Shown: in pieces, positions 17,820 through 23,651 of the stretch
Layout of the letters: the number at the start of each line of letters is the position of its first letter
Numbering within the stretch: the first letter of the stretch is position 1
Assembly: GCA_009911365.1 (NCBI GenBank)
Contig: QXXF01000026.1
Span: 1 to 53,788 of the forward strand
From: Clostridiales bacterium
Lineage (GTDB): Bacteria; Bacillota; Clostridia; Peptostreptococcales; Anaerovoracaceae
Reading direction: 5' to 3'
Length of the DNA stretch: 53,788 nt
The notes under the pieces: model-generated
Told to the model about the DNA's origin: nothing
Seen by the model: the letters and a program-made list of their open reading frames with translations, nothing else
The model's database searches: none
Program-made: the position numbers and the translations under genes

Positions 17820-18149
17820 ATGAAAAAAAGTACATTGGCTGTTGAACGCTGCAAAACAGTTTCTACCATACAGAAAATCTTGGGCGGTAAATGGAAAATT
17901 GAAATTATCTATTACATCGCCTTTCGGGATATACACCGCTTTGGAGAGCTTCGCAGGCATATCGGTGACATTACGGAATCAAGCCTAACAAAGCAGCTTC
18001 GGGAACTGGAAGCCGACGGCTTCATTACCCGTTATGACTATAAAGAAGTACCTCCCCGTGTGGAGTATAACCTTACTGACTTAGGCAAAAGTTTCATTCC
18101 CGTTTTTGAACACATGAAACAATGGGGAGATGAAAATCTCAATGTATAA
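17820..18149 (+). CDS. HxlR-family winged-helix regulator
   Basis: This 109-residue DNA-binding protein carries the HxlR domain: a conserved Cys near the N-terminus (VERCKTVSTIQKILGGKWKIEIIYYI), FGELRRHIGDITESSLTKQLRELEADGFITR, and the wing VPPRVEYNLTDLGKSF. The ATG at 17820 follows AAGGAG; the frame is open from 17769 without a site. HxlR proteins often sense aldehydes or redox through that Cys. It is divergent from the radical SAM pair and is presumably their regulator. Confidence 0.92.
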   Translation: MKKSTLAVERCKTVSTIQKILGGKWKIEIIYYIAFRDIHRFGELRRHIGDITESSLTKQLRELEADGFITRYDYKEVPPRVEYNLTDLGKSFIPVFEHMKQWGDENLNV

Positions 18150-18198
18150 ACAAAATTCCGTATAACTGCAAGCTATACGATATTTTCTTAAAAAGCAA

Positions 18199-18246
18199 AA
18201 AACCGATGTACTGTGAGTTTATCTCTCACAAGGTCATCGGTTCTTT
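18199..18246 (+). terminator. Terminator after hxlR
   Basis: AACCGATG (18201-18208) pairs with CATCGGTT (18235-18242), with a nested TGTGAG/CTCACA stem (18212-18217, 18225-18230), A-rich 5' flank and TTCTTT. Confidence 0.8.
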
Positions 18247-18261
18247 ATGTTTCATGGGGTA

Positions 18262-18320
18262 TTAGGGGCAAAAGCCCCTAACAAGCGAATTTGGATAACC
18301 AAATTCAGTGCTTGGTAAGA
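18262..18320. other. Tandem hairpins resembling a transfer origin (oriT)
   Basis: TTAGGGGC-AAAA-GCCCCTAA (18262-18281) is followed by GAATTTGG-ATAA-CCAAATTC (18287-18306), itself enclosed by CAAGC/GCTTG (18282-18286, 18310-18314), then GGTAAGACG. Paired hairpins next to a short conserved tail are the layout of oriT sites in mobilizable Firmicutes elements. No relaxase gene is present, so transfer would need a helper. Confidence 0.4.
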
Positions 18321-18423
18321 CGATACATATTTGGAGTTTATAAGAATACTATCAAATACAATTTATACTTATTAATACTAAAAAATACTTTTCAGCTTGA
18401 CAATAGTGTCTGTATAGAAATAT

Positions 18424-18478
18424 ACAAACACTTAAATGTTTGTAGCCACTTGAAAAACATACACCATAAGTGTATAAT
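18424..18478 (+). promoter_or_regulatory. Promoter and upstream palindrome of the DUF5343-like/HEPN cassette
   Basis: TTGAAA (18450-18455), 17 bp, TATAAT (18473-18478) is a near-consensus promoter 26 bases before the ATG. ACAAACA/TGTTTGT (18424-18430 and 18437-18443) forms a palindrome just upstream of the -35, a possible operator. Confidence 0.75.
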
Positions 18479-18504
18479 TAAAGAAAAATTTTGGAGGCAA
18501 GAAA

Positions 18505-19305
18505 ATGGCAAAAACAAGTGGAAATAATTTACCTGCATATTCTACAATTGATAATATGCTACTTCTTCTTGATACACTTAAAAGAAAGAAAAAAGAAGAC
18601 GAAGTAAAAGCTATCTTTGGAAAAGGTGAATCGGCATACACAAATACAAAATCGGCATTGAGAACATTAGGATTTGTAGAAATTGACTCGCTTGAGTTTA
18701 CTGATAAGGGACGTAAAGTAGTATACTCTCAAGATGAAGATAGAAAAAATGAAATGGTTAAAATGTTGGTAGCCTATCCTCCTTATGAAGTATTTCTGAT
18801 GAGTTTACTACAGAAAAATAATCTAAATACAACTGAAGTGGATGAAATTGTTAATTTCTGGGGAAAAGCAAATTATGGCTCTACTGAAAGAAATCGTGAA
18901 GACGGTGCAAAGTTGTTTATGAGTGTTTTGGACTACCTTGAACTAGGAAAATATGTGATAGGTAGAGGTAATAATTCTACACGCATTGAATGGGAAAGTG
19001 ATATTAAAGAACAAATACAAAGACTAATAGACTTGCAAAGCAACTGTGATACATGCACATCTCATAATGAGCAAGAAGATATTGAAGATGTAGTATATAC
19101 TGAAAATAATCTTGTCGACGATACTCAGGACGAAACGTCAATTCAATTAACAACTATTACCAACGGAAATGAGAAAATGAAAGCCGAAAAAATGGATGTT
19201 GTGAGAAGTCCTCATATAACAATAAATGTAGATATGAGTGAATGGAGTGATGAGAAGATTAAAATTTTCTTTAAGTACGCTTATGGAAGATTTGAGGAGG
19301 ACTAA
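18505..19305 (+). CDS. DUF5343-like protein, first gene of a candidate defence pair
   Basis: This 266-residue protein is of uncertain function. The N-terminal region (PAYSTIDNMLLLLDTLKRKKK ... TKSALRTLGFVEIDSLEFTDKG) looks like the winged-helix-like start of DUF5343 proteins. A variable acidic middle (about 180-215) is followed by a C-terminal HITINVDMSEWSDEKIKIFFKYAYG strand-helix resembling the DUF5343 end. The coding region is far more AT-rich than the flanking host genes. It is followed 5 bases later by the HEPN-containing gene, whose GAGGAGG site lies inside this gene's end, so the two are one operon. It may be a sensor or regulator of the partner. Confidence 0.6.
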   Translation: MAKTSGNNLPAYSTIDNMLLLLDTLKRKKKEDEVKAIFGKGESAYTNTKSALRTLGFVEIDSLEFTDKGRKVVYSQDEDRKNEMVKMLVAYPPYEVFLMSLLQKNNLNTTEVDEIVNFWGKANYGSTERNREDGAKLFMSVLDYLELGKYVIGRGNNSTRIEWESDIKEQIQRLIDLQSNCDTCTSHNEQEDIEDVVYTENNLVDDTQDETSIQLTTITNGNEKMKAEKMDVVRSPHITINVDMSEWSDEKIKIFFKYAYGRFEED

Positions 19306-19310
19306 TTTTT

Positions 19311-20288
19311 ATGTTCAAAAAACTTCCAAGTCATAATGTGCCATTATTACTTGTTGCAGATGTTGCTTGTTTTGTAGCAAATAATAATGGTACAATAGAT
19401 ATTGGAGAATTGAAACAATTTACAAATAAAAGCGAAGCATACATAAGAAGTTGCATAGCGATATGTAGAATGTTAAATGTTATTTGTGAGGATGGCTCAA
19501 TAACTCCATACATAAATGAGTTGGGAAAGACCCCAGACAAAACTTCAAGACTTAATGTAATTAGAAAATTTATACAGGAATATGAACCTTTTATAACATT
19601 CATTCAGTATCATTTGAATGATGAATCCATTGAAGAATCATCAAGAAAGGTATATTCACTATATCGTTTCGAGGGAAAAAATGCTGTATTTTTGAAAGAC
19701 CTATTTATGACATGGGGAATAACTGTAGGCATTTTTACTAAGAGCGATGATGGATTTCTCGTTACTGAATCAATAAGAAGCCAATTAGTTGATATTAATC
19801 CAATATCACTTTCTTTAGATGATGATATGGCTATAAGAATATATATTTCCAATATTTTAGGAGGAGATATATTTTCTACTCTTTCATCAGCTGAAATCGA
19901 AGAACTGGTAAATGGATACAAAAAATGCGACGAAGATGCTCGCGGAGCAATTGAGTGTGTTGGAAGAGTATTTGAAGATTTCTTAAGAAGGATATCAATG
20001 ATAGTAGGGGTGAATGTAAGTGGAAAAAATGGTATTGGACAAGTTATAAATGCTTTATATAATTATAGAAACAGTCTTGGTTTATTAGATAATAAGCTTC
20101 ACAGTAAACAGGCAAGTATTGGTGCTGCTATTGGGGATATAAGAAATATGGCAGGACATAGTTTAGAAGCACGCACCATGGAAAGATGGGATTTAACATC
20201 ACATAGTGCCAAAATGTATATAGAATTTACCTTATCAACTATTAAAAGCATTCATGAATATGTTCATCATTCATACTATATATTCTAA
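19311..20288 (+). CDS. HEPN-motif protein, candidate RNase effector
   Basis: This 325-residue protein ends in a helical domain containing an R-x4-H motif, Arg278-Asn-Met-Ala-Gly-His283, within GAAIGDIRNMAGHSLEARTMERW. An Arg followed by Asn, four residues before a His, is the catalytic signature of HEPN ribonucleases, found in Abi-C/AbiJ-type abortive-infection proteins and toxins. The first ~200 residues resemble a helix-turn-helix-like or adaptor module (SHNVPLLLVADVACFVANNNGTIDIGELKQFTNKSEAYIRSCIAICRML). No signal peptide or membrane segment is seen. It is the second gene of an AT-rich operon within the mobile element. The RNase role is inferred from the motif only. Confidence 0.65.
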   Translation: MFKKLPSHNVPLLLVADVACFVANNNGTIDIGELKQFTNKSEAYIRSCIAICRMLNVICEDGSITPYINELGKTPDKTSRLNVIRKFIQEYEPFITFIQYHLNDESIEESSRKVYSLYRFEGKNAVFLKDLFMTWGITVGIFTKSDDGFLVTESIRSQLVDINPISLSLDDDMAIRIYISNILGGDIFSTLSSAEIEELVNGYKKCDEDARGAIECVGRVFEDFLRRISMIVGVNVSGKNGIGQVINALYNYRNSLGLLDNKLHSKQASIGAAIGDIRNMAGHSLEARTMERWDLTSHSAKMYIEFTLSTIKSIHEYVHHSYYIF

Positions 20289-20344
20289 TTTTCCTACAAA
20301 TTCATCATATCCAACCGTCATTACAAATATTTAAAAATGCGGCA

Positions 20345-20392
20345 AAGGGACACTTCCTTATGTGAAGTGTCCCTTGGGGTATTTTTTGTCTT
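20345..20392 (+). terminator. Terminator and right-boundary hairpin of the element
   Basis: AAGGGACACTTC (20345-20356) pairs perfectly with GAAGTGTCCCTT (20364-20375), 12 bp, followed by GGGGTATTTTTT. It ends the HEPN cassette. Bases 20351-20367 are the exact reverse complement of 12837-12853 at the left boundary. Confidence 0.75.
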
Positions 20393-20452
20393 TCGGCTTT
20401 GCGGACGCATTCCTTGAATCTCGGTTAGAATGCTCTTTTTATGGGGAATTCA

Positions 20453-20552
20453 TGGTATAATGAACGCGATCGATTGAAACGGCGTTGCCGTAAGGGTGCG
20501 TTCATTGAATCACGAATTAGGATTCTATTTTCAGTGGAAATTCGTGGTATAA
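20453..20552 (+). repeat. Two-hairpin promoter-like repeat, copy B, with agr promoter
   Basis: TGGTATAAT runs into AATGAACGC (20459-20467), pairing with GCGTTCATT (20498-20506) around 30 bases. CACGAATT (20511-20518) pairs with AATTCGTG (20539-20546) around 20 bases, then TGGTATAAT (20545-20553) repeats and probably serves as the -10 of the agr regulator/sensor operon. Layout and loop sequences match copy A at 4361-4454. Confidence 0.65.
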
Positions 20553-20584
20553 TAGATATAACTGTGAGGAAGGGAGTGGTTCGT

Positions 20585-21304
20585 GTGTTTTGTGTGGCGA
20601 TTTGTGATGATGAAGAGGTCGTGTGTGGGCAGATCGAGAGTTTTCTTGAGCCGCTTGTGGCAGAGGGACAAGTACGGACAGATGTCTTTTACAGCGGAGA
20701 AAAATTATATCAAGAACTAGCCAAGGGGAGGCGCTATGATCTGATATTCTTGGATATTGAATTTGAAGCCATGGACGGCGTGGAGCTTGGCAGGAAAATC
20801 AGAGAGGAATTGCAGGACGAAACCATACATATCGTATATATTTCCGCGAAGCAAACGTATGCGATGGAGTTGTTTCAAATAAGGCCCCTGAATTTTTTGA
20901 CAAAACCTCTTTTGCAAAGCAAAGTCATTGATAATGTGGAGAAAGCGATGCGATTGTCCAGGCGTTACAATGATTCCTTTGTGTTTCATAAAAACAAGCA
21001 GCAATATCGGGAGTTTTACGGAGAGATCTTATATTTTGAAAGCAAAGGCAGAAAAATTCATATCCATACAAAAAGAGGAACTCACGAATTTTATGGAAAG
21101 CTCAATGAAATTGAAGAAGCGGCACCTAATGATTTTATCCGAATCCATCAATCCTATCTGGTTAATAACACGTATGTGAAAAAATGGACGTATGAGGAAG
21201 CGTATCTAGCGAACGGGACAAAGCTTTCTATCAGCCAGCTTTACCGGAAATCTGCCCGTATGAAGCTATTATGCCAGAATACAGGAAATGAGAGTGAAGA
21301 ATAA
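20585..21304 (+). CDS. agrA: AgrA-like LytTR response regulator
   Basis: This 239-residue response regulator has a receiver (VAICDDEEVVCGQI ... DLIFLDIEFEAMDGVELG ... NFLTKP) and a C-terminal LytTR DNA-binding domain (FESKGRKIHIHTKRG ... FIRIHQSYLVNNTYVKKW). The frame is open from 20441, but that part covers promoter-like repeats. GTG at 20585 is 8 bases after GGGAG. It overlaps the kinase start by one base. In agr systems it activates autoinducer and exoprotein genes; the targets here are not proven. Confidence 0.9.
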   Translation: MFCVAICDDEEVVCGQIESFLEPLVAEGQVRTDVFYSGEKLYQELAKGRRYDLIFLDIEFEAMDGVELGRKIREELQDETIHIVYISAKQTYAMELFQIRPLNFLTKPLLQSKVIDNVEKAMRLSRRYNDSFVFHKNKQQYREFYGEILYFESKGRKIHIHTKRGTHEFYGKLNEIEEAAPNDFIRIHQSYLVNNTYVKKWTYEEAYLANGTKLSISQLYRKSARMKLLCQNTGNESEE

Positions 21305-22590
21305 TGGAACAGGGAATTTTTGATAGCATCATTTATTTATGTGGAAACGCCTTTCGCATTTATACCACATACCTATTTTTTAGAATATTTTTCAAACTAG
21401 AGGCTTCTGAGTTCAGGCGATGTTTGAGAAAACTTTGCTACATCTTGTTTTTTCTGGTGAACAGTGCGGGTTTTCTCTATTTTCAATGGGCACCTAACTG
21501 GATTTTGGCATCGAATTTTATTGGGATTTTTCTGATTACGGTTTTTTATGACAGCAAATGGAGAGTCCGTGTTTGTGCGGCGCTCGCAGGCGTTGTCCTT
21601 TATGTGCTATGTGAAGATATGGTTGGCCGAGTATTGATTCATATAGGGGTCGATCACTTGCTATCAATAGGACTGCCTGTGTCAGCATTGACCTTTTTTA
21701 TGGTTGTATCTGTGATTCAGAGAATCGTTGAGACTCGTAACAGTCTGGATTTTGCGTGGCAGGAATGGATGATCACAATCTTTGTTCCAGGATGCACCAT
21801 TTTCTTATCGGTGGTCATTTTCGATAATTGTGAATCGGAAAGCGAAATCGTGTTCGGGGGCATTGGCATGATTCTTTTAAATGTTTTGCTGTTTTATCTT
21901 TTAGAGCAAATTTTTGCGGAGCATGAAAAGGATTTGCGGATGGTTTCTTTGGAACAACAAAATCAGGCGTATGAGAATCAGCTGCAGTTGATGCAGGATG
22001 CGGAAGAAAAGATCTCTGCCTTGCGTCATGACATGAAAAATCATCTGCTGGTTTTACAGCAGATCGCTAGACAAGAGAACTATGAAAAAATTCAGGGATA
22101 TCTGGATAGCCTGAACGACTCTTTGGAGGCAGGGCGCACCTTTGCGGCCACGGGTAACGCATTCATTGATGGGATGATCAATCTAAAACTCGATCAGGCG
22201 ATCAAACAAGGCGCACAAGTGGAATTGGATATGAAAATCCCACAGAATCTCTTTGTAGGGCAAAAGGATATTTGCATTGTTTTGGGAAACCTTTTGGATA
22301 ACGCCTTGCGAGCCTTGGAAGATTGCGAAGCTAACAAAAGGTTGTTTTTGCGAATGCGGGAGGTTCAAGGAACGCTGACCATCCAAATCAAAAATTCCTA
22401 TACGAACAAGGTGAAAAGAGCTGGCAAGTTTTTTAGGACTACTAAAAAAGGAGAGGGGCACGGCCTTGGTTTGAAAATCGTAGAGCAAATCGTGTGCGAT
22501 TATCAAGGAAAATTGGATTTTAAAACAGACGATGATTTTTTCACGGTCACTCTGCTGATGTATTTACAGACAGACCAGGATCAAAACTAA
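21304..22590 (+). CDS. agrC: AgrC-like GHKL sensor histidine kinase
   Basis: This 428-residue kinase has about six N-terminal membrane helices (residues ~1-200), a coiled linker, the dimerisation/phosphoacceptor segment ISALRHDMKNHLLVL (His242) and a GHKL ATPase domain (NLLDNALRALEDCE, GHGLGLKIVEQI). This is the AgrC architecture, which receives a cyclic peptide from outside. It reads from the agrA stop (ATAATGG overlap). A terminator follows, separating it from the peptide and AgrB genes. Confidence 0.9.
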   Translation: MEQGIFDSIIYLCGNAFRIYTTYLFFRIFFKLEASEFRRCLRKLCYILFFLVNSAGFLYFQWAPNWILASNFIGIFLITVFYDSKWRVRVCAALAGVVLYVLCEDMVGRVLIHIGVDHLLSIGLPVSALTFFMVVSVIQRIVETRNSLDFAWQEWMITIFVPGCTIFLSVVIFDNCESESEIVFGGIGMILLNVLLFYLLEQIFAEHEKDLRMVSLEQQNQAYENQLQLMQDAEEKISALRHDMKNHLLVLQQIARQENYEKIQGYLDSLNDSLEAGRTFAATGNAFIDGMINLKLDQAIKQGAQVELDMKIPQNLFVGQKDICIVLGNLLDNALRALEDCEANKRLFLRMREVQGTLTIQIKNSYTNKVKRAGKFFRTTKKGEGHGLGLKIVEQIVCDYQGKLDFKTDDDFFTVTLLMYLQTDQDQN

Positions 22591-22611
22591 CAATCAATAG
22601 AAAACGAAAAC

Positions 22612-22655
22612 AAGCATATCGCAAGGATCTTTCCGCGGTATGCTTTATTTTTTAC
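22612..22655 (+). terminator. Terminator after the agr kinase
   Basis: AAGCATA (22612-22618) pairs with TATGCTT (22639-22645), extended inward by CGC/GCG, followed by TATTTTTT. Confidence 0.85.
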
Positions 22656-22718
22656 AATCATCCATACGAATTATTACATTGTGGAAAATAACGGCGAATT
22701 ATGTTGTAAAATCTCAAT

Positions 22719-22895
22719 ATGGAAAAATTCATATATAACAATGTGAAAATGAAAAAATTAATGATGAAATTTGGAAACGTGTTTGCGGCATTGGCACTGG
22801 TTGCAGCATCGATGAATGTGAATGCGACATGCGGGCATTTGTTGTATCAAGAAGCTGTTCCTGAAAGCGCAAAGAAACTCAGCAAGGTAAAATGA
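22719..22895 (+). CDS. agrD: AgrD-like cyclic (thio)lactone autoinducer propeptide
   Basis: This short gene encodes the quorum-sensing peptide precursor: 58 residues from the ATG at 22719, or 48 from the ATG at 22749, which starts MKKLMMKFGNVFAALALV. The layout is that of clostridial AgrD: an amphipathic leader, a small-residue stretch (AASMNVNAT), a Cys beginning the predicted ring CGHLL, then a charged tail YQEAVPESAKKLSKVK with the conserved Pro-Glu. The ring is predicted as a 5-residue thiolactone by comparison with C. perfringens (CLWFT). No strong ribosome-binding site is visible at either ATG. Its stop overlaps the agrB start (ATGA). Confidence 0.85.
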   Translation: MEKFIYNNVKMKKLMMKFGNVFAALALVAASMNVNATCGHLLYQEAVPESAKKLSKVK

Positions 22896-23473
22896 TGACA
22901 CAGCTGACAAATATGTTGGTAAGAGTCCTAACCGAGAAAAGAATCATTGAGAAAAGTGAGAAAGAGATATATCGGTTTGGCATCAGTCAACTACTTTTTT
23001 TCTTGATGGGGATTGCTGCATCATTCGTTTTGGGAATCTTATGCGGCATGTTCTGGCAAAGCCTGTTGTTTTCAGCGGCCTATATCCCCCTGCGGCGTTA
23101 TGCGGGGGGATTCCATGCCAAAACTCCGGGCAGGTGCTACTTTCTGTCGTGCCTGCTGATCGTGTGTGTATTGATGCTGCTAAAGCATGTGGCCTTTTCC
23201 GTGACTGCCGTGTTAGTGCTGATCGTATCAGCATCGGCAGTGGTGTTCATCAAATCGCCTGTGGCTAGTGAGAACAAACCACTCCTTGACCAAGAAAAGG
23301 TTTGGTACAGGGAAAAGGCCCGCAGGATATTGCTGCTGGAGGGTATCGTGGCAATGGCACTCACGTTTTTCTCGGTGAAAGTCGCTAGCTGCATCGCAGT
23401 GGCCATAGGGTGCTGCGGGATGATGGTGGTGTTGCCTATGTTTATTCGCCATAATACGGGCACAGAAAAGTGA
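22892..23473 (+). CDS. agrB: AgrB accessory gene regulator peptidase
   Basis: This 193-residue multi-pass membrane endopeptidase cleaves the AgrD C-terminal tail and forms the thiolactone. The catalytic pair is His75 and Cys82 in LRRYAGGFHAKTPGRCYF, the same seven-residue spacing as S. aureus AgrB His77/Cys84. Four to six membrane helices are evident. It overlaps the propeptide stop by four bases, so the two are coupled. Confidence 0.95.
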   Translation: MMTQLTNMLVRVLTEKRIIEKSEKEIYRFGISQLLFFLMGIAASFVLGILCGMFWQSLLFSAAYIPLRRYAGGFHAKTPGRCYFLSCLLIVCVLMLLKHVAFSVTAVLVLIVSASAVVFIKSPVASENKPLLDQEKVWYREKARRILLLEGIVAMALTFFSVKVASCIAVAIGCCGMMVVLPMFIRHNTGTEK

Positions 23474-23531
23474 TGGTGAAATTTTCAATTAAGAAAATTT
23501 GGTTATATTGGGATATGAGGAAGGAGGAAAA

Positions 23532-23576
23532 ATGAAATGGGGAAAACATAGCGGAGAAACGAAAAGCCTGATTTAA
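23532..23576 (+). CDS. 14-codon mini-ORF with a strong ribosome-binding site
   Basis: The peptide MKWGKHSGETKSLI is encoded after AAGGAGGAAAA, an excellent Shine-Dalgarno at good spacing, in the space between agrB and the protease. It may be a leader peptide, a small signal or the remnant of a lost gene. No homology is recognised. Confidence 0.35.
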   Translation: MKWGKHSGETKSLI

Positions 23577-23651
23577 CCTACAGAGGAATGGACAGAACTA
23601 TTCTATGATTTTTTACTATTTTCATCAAAACTGAGAAAGAAGGTGCGTGTG

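Noticed and set aside
20441-20584. 48-codon N-terminal extension of the agr response regulator
   Set aside because: It covers the structured repeat and promoter; the receiver domain starts at the GTG at 20585 behind GGGAG.
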